A model generated the notes under the pieces. It saw only the letters and a program-made list of their open reading frames with translations, did no database searches and was not told the origin of the DNA. DNA of 64,000 bases from Cricetomys ansorgei (lineage: Eukaryota > Chordata > Mammalia > Rodentia > Nesomyidae): positions 3,252,501-3,316,500 of the forward strand of contig JAMJFZ010001264.1 of assembly GCA_026225945.1 (NCBI GenBank), in the 5' to 3' direction. The translations under genes were made by a program, and so were the position numbers. Shown here piece after piece: positions 41,551-52,237 of this stretch; position 1 is the first letter of the stretch; each line of letters starts with the position of its first letter.

Positions 41551-44500
41551 AATAGATAGGAGGTGGAAAGAGCTCAAGCAAGGTGTGCGTGCGTATGAGT
41601 GAGTAGAGCGGGAAGAAATCTGTACTTCTGTCTGTCTGTATATTTTTGCTTTGCTCAGTAACAGCCGTTAGAGTCAGCCGGTAGTGCTAGTGCGTCGTTT
41701 TGTGCCAGCACCAGTTGTTACTGGTGCGGACGCATGGCGGTGGACAGATGCAGAAAATTGCCACCGTGAGACCCTGAGGGAAGCCCCAGGGTCGGAGGAG
41801 GTCGCAGGGGGCGACCCCCAGTCCACAGGAGTCTGGGCTCTGCGGATAGGACCTGCTGAAGTCTGAAATAGGGCTTCACAGGGTTGGCCTGTTGGAGTCT
41901 GAGAGAGGACTCTCCAGGCGGGTTTCTCCGTGTCAGTCTTTTGCTCTTTGGAAGTCCCGGACTGTGAGAGTGCTGGGTGCTGTCCCGCTGTGTCTCTGTG
42001 TTGTCGGACCTAGACTGACTCCACGGGACAGACTCCATCTAAATCTCTCGGCTGAGAACTTCTGAGAGATGCATGGGCGGCGTGAAGCCGAGCCTCACTT
42101 CTGAGAAACTGTGTGGCGCCAACGTCTGCTTCATGTTTGTCTTCTTGGTTGTCTGTGTCTCTGTGTAGTGGGCACCTTAGTGGACTGCCGGCCGTGAGCG
42201 GGCCATGGCAGCGGCGGTCGGTTATGGTCATGGCCCAGGCGGTGAGACCATGCCTGGGTCGGAATGGGCCTGCAGTCACCAGGCAGGCCTGGAGAAGCCG
42301 GGTGTGGTGGCGCACGCCGGTAACCGGCCCAGGTCAGAAACAGCGTGTTGAAACTCCTGGAGCTTCTCCATTCTATTTATTTGGTCGGGCCCAGATTTGT
42401 CTAGATATTGATGTGGTTTAGGTTTCATGTTTATTTTATGTGTATCTGAAGGTTTGTCTGTGTGTGTGCGTATGGCGATGTGTTTTCTGGAAAAATGTGT
42501 GGATATATAGGTAGAAAAATCTGTAGAAGTTAAGGCTTGTAACGTGTGCTTAGTAACGTGCCACTTGCTGGCACGTGTTTTGCACCATCTTGGCCGCCTT
42601 CCTGGGAGAAGAAGGCGGCCGCCATCTTAACAAGGGCCATGTGGCTGCCGCCATCTTTAAAACAAGTAGCCACATGGCTTCGCCACCATCTTAATGGCAT
42701 AAGGTCATTATGGTCTCCTGGTTTCTGCCTAGGCATCTAAAAAATTGTCTATGTGGCCACAGTGTCTGTCTGTTACGTGTTTGTCTGTTGTCCTGTGTAA
42801 CAGGTGAGTTCTAATGTGTGAGTGTCACCGCCCACACCTCAGCAGGCCAGCCAGGAACTTGAGCCATGCCGGGAACAAGGGGTGGTGGGCCAGCTGCGGG
42901 AGAGGGGAGATGCATCAAGCAGACCTCTGCAGCCCATCCCAGTCAGAGCTGCTTCCAGATGAGCCTGGTTTTCAATAATGCTGGGCTTGGCTTGGGGCTT
43001 TCAGCTGCAGAAGAGAAAGGGTTAATGAGAAAAAAAACAAGCAAAAAGGGACGTGAGGAGGAGGAGGGGTGGTACAACTGCTGTTGAGGGCAGGCCAAAA
43101 AGAAATGTACAAAATCCCAGAAATAAAACATTACAAGAACACCCAGTTGGGAGATCCTAGCTTAAGTATTTCTTCAGGATCAAGGCACAGAAGCTGTCTT
43201 CCAGAACTGGCAGGGGCTATCTCTTGTGCTGACAGCTAAGCTTGGTACTATGTAAGAGTTAACCCAGGTGGTGTTGGTTTTATGGCATACAAGTGTTGTA
43301 AAAAATAGTTGAGGTTTGGCACCATAAAGGGAACCCAGGGGAGGCTATTGGTAAATGTATAGCCCAGTTACAACAAGGGACTCTAATGTCCTAAATATGC
43401 CGGTGCTGTGGGATGGCAAACGGAGGTGGACAGGAGCTAGCCAGAACCCAGAAGATAGGCTGTGTATGCTACAGAGGACAGAGCCAAAGAGATAATCCAA
43501 GCCCTTTGTAAAAACCCTAGAACCACTGACTTAGGGTATGTCTTTGTTTGTGTAAGGTCTATTCAGGTATAAAGATGTGTATTTATCTGCTTGTCTTTAC
43601 TAACTTTGTTAAGCCTTAGCTATTTTGATAATTAAAATAGGATATAAAAATTATAATCTGTACTGGTATACTAATAAAAGGGACAGAAAAGAAAACTTCC
43701 CAGTCTCTCTGTAAAAATAATATCATTGTTAAATACAATTAGCCTTAAAGGTTCACAGTTATAACATTAAAATCCTGGATATATGTTCTGATGAGCTGGT
43801 ATATTTGTTTTTATCTGGATTGTTCCAGGTCTAGAGGCTTGCTTAGCTCCCCCTTTCTCTTCTGGATATATAAAATCATACTTCGTTGCTAAAAGGAGCC
43901 AAAAAAAAAAAAAAAAAGTTCTCTACATTTAAAAATGACAAATTTTGTCTTAGTGGTATACAGCATGTTTTTATATCTTATTTTCATTAACCTGGTTTTG
44001 GTTACTTGAAAACTTTTTATGATACTGTACTCTGTACACAGATATTAATTGACTAGTTGTGTGAATTATGGCCCACTTTAAAGTCCCTAAAAACATGGTT
44101 TTAAGTGCCTAAATAGGCTTGAGTCTGAGGTGATTCTCATTGACTGTTTAACAAACACTTGTTAGCTGTTCTTTCTACAATATGAATTACAATGATAGAA
44201 GTTCCAAATATAAGCTTCTGTGAACTTTAACTTCTGCCTCTAGTTTTTATCTGTGTCAACAGATCACCATTTGGCTAGCAGACACCATCCAGGAATCAAA
44301 CTGCTTCAACTGCTGTGAGTCCTGGATTGGCTGAAAGCTGATGGCCAGTCCAGCTGATGTGACCACCCCTGCCCACTCTGCTGGATCAGTGAACCAGATG
44401 TACCCTGTTGCCTAACATCCCCTGCCCCAGCTTTTGACTAATACCAACCTTTTTGGGGCCCCTAAGAACGACACCCAGTCTCAGTAGGATGCAGTCTAAG

Positions 44501-44699
44501 AGATTACAATGTCCCGTTTCCTCAGGCTGGAACTTTTAGTCAAAAGAAAACTCCCTAGGACTGGGGACATGGCGTGCGTAGTGCCTATTGGCACACCAGA
44601 ACATTACCCTTTTGAGACCTGATAGACTCAGATTCATTAGGCTGACAATATGATAAAATACCTGCTTTAAAACAAAGAGGGGAACCTAAAATAAAATTA
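41551..44699 (+). other. Body of the inner provirus, decayed
   Basis: First third is GC/CpG-rich (41640-42740), with short overlapping frames on both strands and no recognised domain. Later blocks match the outer body: 43140-43220 with 46960-47100, 43380-43550 with 47280-47460, and 44190-44560 with 48150-48500. A poly(A) run is at 43900-43917. Most coding sequence is missing. Confidence 0.7.
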
Positions 44700-44839
44700 A
44701 TGACTTTTGTTAGAAAGAGAATCAATGCAGTACAGATTATGGTTCTCAGACAACAATGCCAGTTTCTTAAAAATCCTACTGGGGTTGACTATGAATTAAC
44801 CAATGCTTGTGATCAGGAGCTAGAAACAGCTGTTCCATG
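44700..44839 (+). pseudogene. Envelope transmembrane tail remnant (inner provirus)
   Basis: One frame stays open for about 46 codons up to the polypurine tract. It resembles the cytoplasmic end of a gammaretroviral transmembrane subunit: a 'VRKRINAVQIMVLRQQ' segment corresponds to the conserved 'RI..VQ.LVL.QQY' motif, and the position just before the polypurine tract is right. Everything upstream in env is missing or unreadable. Fragment only. Confidence 0.7.
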
Positions 44840-44869
44840 ATTGGAACAGTCACAAGTGAAAAGGGGGAA

Positions 44870-45230
44870 TGAAAAGTCCAGCGCCCCTAGTGGTAAAGGC
44901 ACTAACCTCCATTTAATATAAGTACTCATTATAGTACTCACTATCCCATAAACCTCTCTGTTTTCCCAGAACCCCTTGTTGCCAACAAGCCAATCCAGTG
45001 CCTGGATTCTGACCAGTCAAAGAGATTTCCTGCTCCCTTTTAAAAAGTCTAGCCGGAAGATCCTCAGGGTCATTTTCTCCTATTCTGGCATACAGGATAT
45101 GTGAGAGATGACCCCAATGCATTGGATAATAAAAGCCTCATGATTTTTACATCGATCTGGAGTCTTGGTTCCTTGAGGTCACCCCTTGCCCTGAGACCCC
45201 AGGCAGGCACCAGCCCAGCCGGTCCTTTCA
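44870..45230 (+). repeat. 3' LTR of the inner provirus
   Basis: 361 bp, begins TGAAAAGTCC and ends GGTCCTTTCA; the termini are an imperfect inverted repeat (TGAAAAGTCC / TGAAAGGACC). Followed by the CAAC duplication. Confidence 0.93.
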
Positions 45231-45234
45231 CAAC

Positions 45235-47640
45235 CATCTTGGCTGCCTTCCTACTTGGGGAAGAAGGCAGTCATGTGGCTGGTGCCATCTTTACTAGAGT
45301 CAAATAGGACTAATGTCTTGTGATTTCATCACCATCTTAATAAAGGTAGCCACATGTTTTAGATCAAAGAGACAATAGATCTGAGATATTTTAGATTACG
45401 ATAGATTTTGTATAGTGTTTTTCTGTCCTAAGAATAAGGTTTATAAAGATAGGATTTTTAAGAACAATGTTTAATGTGTTAAAGGTACACTTTCATGCTG
45501 AGAGGATGGACAGGGTAGCTTAATATGACCTGAGACCTGAAATTAAGTAGTTAAGTCTCCCCACTCCCCCTTTTTTTGTTCCATCTGCATAGCCCACTGG
45601 TAAGTTTTGAACGGGAATGTTTTCCCAACAGGACAGGGCCCCTGGTGGGGTGTGGCCATCATTTATCTGTTTTTCTGGCATCCAGACATTTCGGGGCTCT
45701 GGCGTGGACAAGGCTGAGAAGCCACATTGTTTCAAGTGCCAGAGAAGCAGGCACCTGGCTTCTCTCCTCAGAGGCTCATTAAGACCCTTTAGAATGGTAG
45801 ACAGAGCCCCTTGGGGTGGGCTGTCATCTGGATTTTATGTTTGTGTTTTCTTTGTGTCTGATCATGCCACCCAGTGGCAGCTCTTCTGACAAGAGGCAGC
45901 CACTGCAGCCCTGGGGCATAGCTCCTGCAGAGCCCCTGGCGAGTGAGTGTGGTGTGCCTCATGGGGGCTGACTGGTGTGGGGCTCTGTGGCAGCCTTCAC
46001 CGCCTTCCCAGGAAGTGCCATGCATTGGGCCCTGCCTGGCCAGCTTCTCTGACAGAAGCTTGCCCCAGGGTAGCCAGCATGATTGTGCTCTGTGGAGCAG
46101 TTCGGCCCTGGGGAATGGGAGGTACAGTGTGGTGTATTCAAATCCTGCATCTTGTGTCAGGTGTGCTGAGAGCATTTCTTGGGCATATGGAAAGCATGGC
46201 TTCCATGCCCCAGTTCCCGCACACGCTCACGCTTGGACCCCAGATCTAGTTCCCGTACCGCAGGGGGATGAGGGGACAGCCTTGACCCGAGGGACTGCTT
46301 GTTCTCCTGCTACAAGAACGGGAAAAATGGGAAGGGCTCACAGGAGGCCCCGAATTTGGCCCATAGTGCGACCTGGCCGCAGAAGGCGGACTGCTCATTC
46401 TACAAGTAAGAGGCTAGCAGTATGGCTTTACAGTCACGGGGTCGTGGGCGAATGTTGGGTGCGCCGTTTTGCGACAGCACTGTGGGAAGAGGAAGAACCA
46501 TCCCACCCCCACCCCTGGTGACAGGACTTGGGCATTTGTTTCCTGCACCCTCTGGGCTGTGTCATCTCGCTGTGGTCCATGGTACACACAGCTGAAACAA
46601 TAAGCCATCTCTGGAAACCTCTTGGTGCTTCTCTGTTCTATTTGGTGAGACCTGGCTTTTGTTTAGGTGATGCACCAATATACATCCTGTTCATGCGGTT
46701 TATGTTTCATGTCTTGTTTTATGTGTGCTTAAAGGTTTATCTTATTTGTGTGTGTGAAAGGTGTTGGATGTATGAGCTCTCTGTAAAACCTATGAGGGGG
46801 GAGCTGTAGTTCAGCTAGAAAAAAATTCTAGCAGTTTTTAAAGATTCAGACACCATGTGATACCTGCAGCTATGGTGGACTGGCTGGGGACCTATTGAGG
46901 GTGGGGCAGAAGAAGGAAAAAATGTACATAATCCCAGATATATAGCAGAAACACATGTTTGGGGATCACTCACTACAATATGGGAACTCTGACAAAATGG
47001 TTTATTCTATCTTAAAGTCTAGAAAGTATTTCTTCAGAGTCAACACACAGAAGCTGTCTTCCAAAGCTGGTAGAGGCTGTATCTCATGCTGACAGCTGAG
47101 TGTAAGATTTAACCCAGGTGGCTTTAAAGACATAAAGGAGTCATAGAGAACAGCTGAGGCTTGGCACTGAGAGAGGCCAAGAGAGGCCACTGGTGAAGGT
47201 GCAGCCTTGGTAAGTTGAGGCTTGGCACAACAAACAGAGCCCAGGAGAGGCTATTAGTGAAAGTGCAGCCTAGTTGCAACAAGGGACTCTAATGTCCTAA
47301 ATATGCCAGTACCATGGGATGGCCACCAAGAACAGCAACGGCGGTGGACTGGACCTAGCCAGAACCCAGAAGACAGGCATGCTGCAGAGGGCAGAGCCAA
47401 AGAGGTAATCCAAGCCCTTTGTAAAAACCCTGAAACTGAAACCCACTGCCTAAAATATGTCTCTGTTTATATATGTTTTCAAGGTTAAGCCTGAGACACA
47501 TATCTAGAAAACCAGTTAGAGTTTGCCTACCTCAGATATTAAGATCCTTAATAATATTGGTTCTCAAGACCTTCAGAGACTTGCTAAATATGATTTTTAC
47601 AAAACTTACTATGACAGAGATCCCAGATTCTAACAGTGAC
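45235..47640 (+). other. Central body of the outer provirus, decayed
   Basis: Starts 'catcttggctgccttcctac', directly comparable to inner 42586 onward. 45900-46530 is GC-rich and carries the longest frame of the window (45943-46521, 192 codons), with no gag motif that I recognise. From 46960 it is homologous to the inner body. Confidence 0.65.
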
Positions 47641-47649
47641 CCCAAAATC

Positions 47650-48030
47650 TACAGAAAAGATAGATGAGGATAGAACAACATCTTCACCTGGATTGTGGTA
47701 ATGCTAACCACTGGGCAAAACTGCCCAATGCCTCAGCGGCCATGGACCTGCCTCAGCTGTGGATAAAACAGGACACTGAAGAATGGATCACTCTGCTTTG
47801 GCTAGACAAAGCGGGGGCTGGTCCCTCTGACTCTTTGTCCACAAAAAGCTACTGACTGGTCTGGCAACTGAAGACTGGCATTGCCTTAAGGCCTCTGTTT
47901 CCCATAAAGTTCACAGAGAACATGGAAGCCCAGGTCACCTGTCTAGATATGGGTAAGTCTCTTGTCATTTTAATTGACACAGATTTATTAAGTTATCTGC
48001 CATTCCCAGGTGTCTGATGGTTTTGATAAC
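47650..48030 (+). pseudogene. Gag nucleocapsid and protease-start remnant (outer provirus)
   Basis: At about 47690-47760 a degenerate zinc knuckle is readable ('CGNANHWAK', with the last cysteine lost). At about 47920-48025 another frame reads like the start of a gammaretroviral protease: 'EAQVTCLDMGKS' then 'ILIDTD', where the conserved motif is LIDTGA, so the catalytic triad neighbour residues are altered, then a stop. The two parts are in different frames. A broken gag-pro junction, not functional. Confidence 0.6.
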
Positions 48031-48787
48031 CAGTTCTCTAAGGCTACAGCTAATAGAGGTACTAAAAAATGTACTGTACAACTTGTTTAGATGTGATTTG
48101 AGAAACCTCTTTCTTTGGATGATAAGTCATGCTACATTGTGGATTTCAGTACTGAAAATTCCAAGTGTAAAGTACATGAACTTTAACTTCTGCCTCTAGT
48201 TTTTATCTTCCTCAATGAATTTCCACTTGGCTGACAGACACAATCCAGGAATCAAACTATTTCAGCTGCTGTGAGTCCTGCATTTACTGAGAACTGATGA
48301 CTGGTCCAGCTGATGTGGATACTCAGCTAAATTGGTGAACCAGATGTACCCCACTGCCTAAACTCCCCAGCTTTTGACTAAATTACCAGCCTTTTGGGGG
48401 CCCCTGACTACAATGCCCCCAGTTTCAGCAGGATGCAGTCTGAGAGATTATGATGTCCAGTTTCCTCAGGTTGGAACATTTTAGTCAAAAGAAAATTTCC
48501 TGACATTGGAGACATAAAAATTTAACTTCTGTGATGCCTATTGACATACCAAAAGAGGTACTTATTTAAAAGCCAAAAAGACTTAGAATCTATTAACAGA
48601 AAGATCTCTTAGCTCAGATGATTTTATCTAATGTCAGCCAATATAGGGCCTTTGAACTTTCTGTTTCTACTAATTACTATGGGCCCTTGCATCATTAATG
48701 TCTTAAATTAGATACATAAACCTGATAGTTATTAGATCCCAATTAACTATAAATATAAAGTCAAGGATTTGACTCAGGATACAACTC
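48031..48787 (+). other. 3' body of the outer provirus with possible envelope remnant
   Basis: Matches the inner body (44190-44560) to about 48500. Near 48670-48700 a short frame reads 'MGPCIIN', similar to the membrane-proximal GPCILN of gammaretroviral transmembrane proteins, followed by a stop. No pol is recognisable. Confidence 0.5.
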
Positions 48788-48798
48788 AAGGGGGGGAA

Positions 48799-49099
48799 TG
48801 AGAGGACCAGGACCCCCTAGTGGATGACACTGACCTTGCCTCTCTGTTTAATGGCAAATACTCGCTTTCCCAGAAATCCTTCTTTCCTTGTAACACTTAG
48901 CGAGCCAATCCAGTGCTCAGGTTCTGACCAATCAGAGATCCCCTGCTTCCTTTAAATTCACACATAGCCAGCTTTCTGGGTCATCTGCCATCTTGTGACC
49001 CCAGCATGCTGGTTTTACTCTGTAGAATAAAAATGCCTTTGCTTTTGCATACATGGTCTCGCTGGTCTTTGGGGGGCAAAGCAAATTTTGGACCCAACA
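48799..49099 (+). repeat. 3' LTR of the outer provirus
   Basis: Begins TGAGAGGACCAG, ends ...GGACCCAACA. CCAAT box ('ctgaccaatcagag'), 'ctttaaatt' and AATAAAA near 49027 are kept. Followed by ATAG. Confidence 0.93.
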
Positions 49100-49284
49100 A
49101 TAGACCTATATGGGACTGGATAGTTAGAACCATAATGTATAACAGCTTCAGTTAACCACATTGTAAGCATTTAAAAAAAAAGGAATAATGGGTTAGAACA
49201 TAGAACTCATGACATACATTGAAACAGGATAGCTACTGAAATAGTACTGAAAAACATTTACTCATTACTCTCTTTTCCCCCTCC

Positions 49285-49365
49285 TCTGCGGTAGGGTTTG
49301 AGTCTAAGTACTGGTGGATTCTTAGTAAGTGCTCAATTTTCAAGCTATATCCCTAGCCCCTGTGT
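49285..49365 (-). repeat. ID/B4-like SINE fragment, antisense
   Basis: 'agtgctcaattttcaagcta' and 'tatccctagcccc' are the reversed ID head. Confidence 0.55.
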
Positions 49366-49424
49366 TTATTGTCATTAAACAAAAATTTGCTGTCCTAAGA
49401 AACTCTCCCTAAAACAACACTATT

Positions 49425-49650
49425 GGGGGGCTGGAGAGACGGCTCAACAGTTAAGAGCACTTGCTGGTCCTCGTGCAGAGGACCTGACTTCAATTTTCAA
49501 TACCCATGTGGCAATTCACAACTATCCACAACTCTAGTTCCAATGCAACACCTTCTTTTGTCCTACGAGGTCACCAAACATGCATGTGGTAATACACATA
49601 TATGTAGGTAACACATATAAAGTAAAATGAAAAAAAATTCTGAAAATTAA
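49425..49650 (+). repeat. B2 SINE, sense
   Basis: 'ggctggagagacggctcaac', 'agttaagagcacttgctggt', 'gcagaggacctgacttcaat' give a well-kept B2 head; the tail is A-rich ('gtaaaatgaaaaaaaattc'). Confidence 0.92.
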
Positions 49651-49774
49651 AAAAAACCCACAGATCATCAATAATATTGATTAAATTGACAAATCGTTAA
49701 ATTAACAAATCCCAAACTGTGGTCAACTTATTTGTGCAACATAGCTACCCCACAAGGCACAACACTGATAACTA

Positions 49775-49985
49775 ACACATAGTATTGTCAAGTGTTTGAC
49801 CATCTATATTCTCTCTAATTCTCTGGTGACCCTGGTGGGAAGCATTGTTATTGTCTCTATGTTCTACAAGAAGACAGTGAGTCTGAGGAATGGTTACTTA
49901 ATAACCTAAAGTCACATGGATGATTGAAGGGAGAAGCCTAAACCTAAGTCTGATTGACTCTGATATCTGAAATCTGATGCACAAT
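49775..49985 (+). repeat. MIR SINE
   Basis: 'ctctctaattctctggtgac', 'aagcattgttattgtctcta', 'agaagacagtgagtctgagg', 'cctaaagtcacatggatgat' follow MIR order over most of its length. Confidence 0.65.
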
Positions 49986-50127
49986 CCCTGATGCCTCCAG
50001 GCTCTATGTTTTGCCAGGGAGATCACAAGACAAACATGATTGCCTCTTCAGCTTCAATGTCCTTCTGATTCATGTGAGCATGAAGCAAATGGGAAAAACG
50101 TGCACTTTTGAACATACTGATCTAAAT

Positions 50128-50192
50128 ATGGGGCTGGTGTATAATTCAGTGGTTGAGTACAAGCTTGAAATGTGTTAGGACTTGGGTTTATT

Positions 50193-50201
<9 letters not shown>
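50128..50201 (+). repeat. ID-type SINE
   Basis: 'ggggctggtgtataattcag', 'tggttgagtacaagcttgaa', 'acttgggtttatttctagta' match an ID head with changes; its tail is the following CA tract. Confidence 0.75.

Positions 50202-50246
<45 letters not shown>
50200..50246. repeat. (CA)n microsatellite
   Basis: About 22 CA units at the ID tail, continuing as 'aaacacaaaaaacacacacac'. Confidence 0.96.
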
Positions 50247-50252
<6 letters not shown>

Positions 50253-50339
50253 AAAAACACACACACATGCATGTGTCCTTGCAGACACACACCATTTCTG
50301 TATATAAGGCCATGCATTGTCCAATTTGATCTCACATAT

Positions 50340-51480
50340 TTTCAGTCCTCAAATTCATTGGAATGGGGGGGCACAATGGTCTCATATCCCATAACTGTGT
50401 ATTAACCTGAATATATGCTTCTCATTACAAAACAACAGGAGGATAAAGCAAACAACCACTATCTTTATTTTAAAATTTTAATAGTAAACATTTTAAGATA
50501 GCTTTGGGAATTCTTTTTTATTTAAAAGAATACTGCCTTAAAGTCCTCCCTTTCTCCTCCCTGTTTTGTGCTAGAAAAAAAAAAAAAAACCCAAAAAAGA
50601 AAACATGACTTTGCACATCCCAATAAGGACTGTACCACTGTGCTTTTCCTAGCTTCCTTACAGAATTTTTTGATTCACTTGAAATTTGGGGGCCTGAGGT
50701 AAGGGCACTCTGTACTTCCCATTTGTGTTAGTTTTGCCAAGTTGCTATGAAAATTCCAGGTGCAAGTGGTCTGTTTTTAAAAATAATGACGGAAGCATAG
50801 GTAAGTGAAAGGACTTAGAAGACAGGAGTGACAAAACATGCTCCCTAACCTGAGAGCAGGGCCAAAGAGAGGAACTTCAATTTGCTTACTTGCTTGTTTA
50901 TTTCATCTGCAAGAAGGCAGAAAAGGCAGAAGAAGAGAAAGATCAGATTGGCAGAGCCAGTGTTGGTTGCCGATGGGATTGGCTAGGTGAGGAAGATTTG
51001 GGGCCCTCCTCCTCTGAGCTGTGGCCACAGAGGGTGGAGTGAGTGAGGCTGCTCCAGCTTCCATTACAAGACGTGTGTTGTGCTTGGAGTGTCCGTCATC
51101 TTTACTTCACTGAAGTCTTTGGTAAATGCCATTCTTTCTTTGATGATAATACTAATAAAGAACTACAGAGGTAATAAAGGATGAATTTTTTTACCATGTG
51201 GCCTGCTGGAGATCCATATTTTAGCTTGAGAAATATCTTTGTTAAGAGCGCAAGCTCTACTCAATCGACCATTGTCTTCCATTTGTTCAGAACTAGAAAT
51301 ATTCTGATTGGTTTGTCTGATGCTTGTACCTATCACTCTGCATCAGCTTGGAAAGATGAGATATTGTTTCTTTCCGCTTCCATCCCCAGCAGCACCTGCT
51401 ATACAGACTGTCAAGTTATGTAGATTTCCAGGTTTAGTTATGTCTCTCTGTGTTTCTATTTTTCTGTGTGTGTGGGTGTG
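50340..51480. other. Unique DNA
   Basis: No gene, RNA or clear repeat recognised. A short poly(A) interrupted run is at 50574-50600. Confidence 0.4.
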
Positions 51481-51489
51481 GGTGGGGGT

Positions 51490-51620
51490 GGGGGGTGAAG
51501 CAGGTTCTCATGTAGCCCAGACTGGTCTTGAACTCATGACACAGGGGAAGGTGACCTTGAAATCCTGACCCTCCTCTTGCTTCCACTTCCCAAATATTGT
51601 GATGTTAAAGCTTGAGGCAT
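51490..51620 (-). repeat. Old B1-like SINE, antisense
   Basis: 'gcaggttctcatgtagccca', 'gactggtcttgaactcatga', 'cttccacttcccaaatattg' follow a reversed B1, with a G-rich run (51470-51500) beside it. Confidence 0.6.
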
Positions 51621-51814
51621 GAAATCTGACTCTGTTTTGTATTTTGAATACTCTACTATACTTTTGAATATTCTATACATTTGCATCTGAGTTTCTTTTT
51701 AATGAGCACAATCTTTAAATACTAAGAGAAAATGAACAACAAATAAAAGTACCGTTTCCAGTAGGAATTGAATTCAAACTTTTGTTCTGTACTAGTGTAA
51801 CCAAGAGTTCTTAC

Positions 51815-51945
51815 ATCTTCTGAGCTTGCTTCCTTGGCTATAAAATTGAGAAAGCAATTCCTTCTACCACAGTGTTACAATATAATCTAATTAGGTAATA
51901 CAGGTCAAGCAGTACAGTATCTGAAACATGTACTGAATTAATGAA
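51815..51945 (-). repeat. MIR SINE, antisense
   Basis: 'cttccttggctataaaattg', 'aattaggtaatacaggtcaa', 'gcagtacagtatctgaaac' follow the reversed MIR ('tcatctgtaaaatgggg ... cttagcacagtgcctgg'). Confidence 0.55.
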
Positions 51946-52237
51946 TGCTAGAATGAATAATTCTAGAAGGCTCTTTATATACACATACTCAATCTTAGTT
52001 GAAACACTGTCACTTGTTAATAGTAAATACAAGTTATCTTTCAGTCAACCAGAGTCCCACAAATCTTATCCATAAAGATGAATGAATGATTCATTTATTT
52101 TTTCATGTTTATGGTTTAATTAAGTCTTTTCCTTGGGTCCTGACTACATGGGTCAATACATTGTTTTAAAGATTGAGCTAGTGTTCCTGTTTTTTTTTTT
52201 TTTTTGATAAGATAATTGAGGTATTTTCAGAAGGGTC

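Larger units (their letters stand above)
41189..45230 (+). mobile_element. Inner ERV1-type provirus nested in the outer one
   Basis: A related but distinct provirus: 5' LTR from 41189, body, polypurine tract AAAAGGGGGAA (44859-44869), 3' LTR 44870-45230. It is flanked by CAAC at 41185-41188 and 45231-45234. Joining the flanks with one CAAC gives an order of words (gcggtttgcaaccatcttgg) that parallels the inner element's own 42573-42594 (gtgttttgcaccatcttggc), which shows the insertion point lay within a homologous internal region. The body lacks intact gag, pol or env; a remnant of the envelope tail is readable at its 3' end. Confidence 0.92.
39806..49103 (+). mobile_element. Outer ERV1-type provirus with Gln-like primer site, split by a second provirus
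   Basis: Outer provirus running 39810-49099: 5' LTR 39810-40124, primer site 40127-40144, leader and decayed body to 41188, interruption by the inner provirus (41189-45230 plus one CAAC copy), body 45235-48787, polypurine tract AAGGGGGGGAA at 48788-48798, 3' LTR 48799-49099. Flanked by ATAG at 39806-39809 and 49100-49103, the 4-bp duplication usual for gammaretrovirus-like elements. The body retains only hints of a nucleocapsid zinc knuckle, protease start and envelope transmembrane end. The Gln-type primer site suggests the GLN/MuRRS-like group, from established knowledge of rodent ERVs; the family name needs a search. No intact gene. Confidence 0.9.

Noticed and set aside
45943..46521. 192-codon frame as a possible gene
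   Set aside because: It lies wholly inside decayed proviral DNA, GC-rich, with no recognised domain and other long frames overlapping it.
50054..50335. 93-codon minus-strand frame with a Val/Cys run
   Set aside because: Caused by the (CA)n tract at an ID element.
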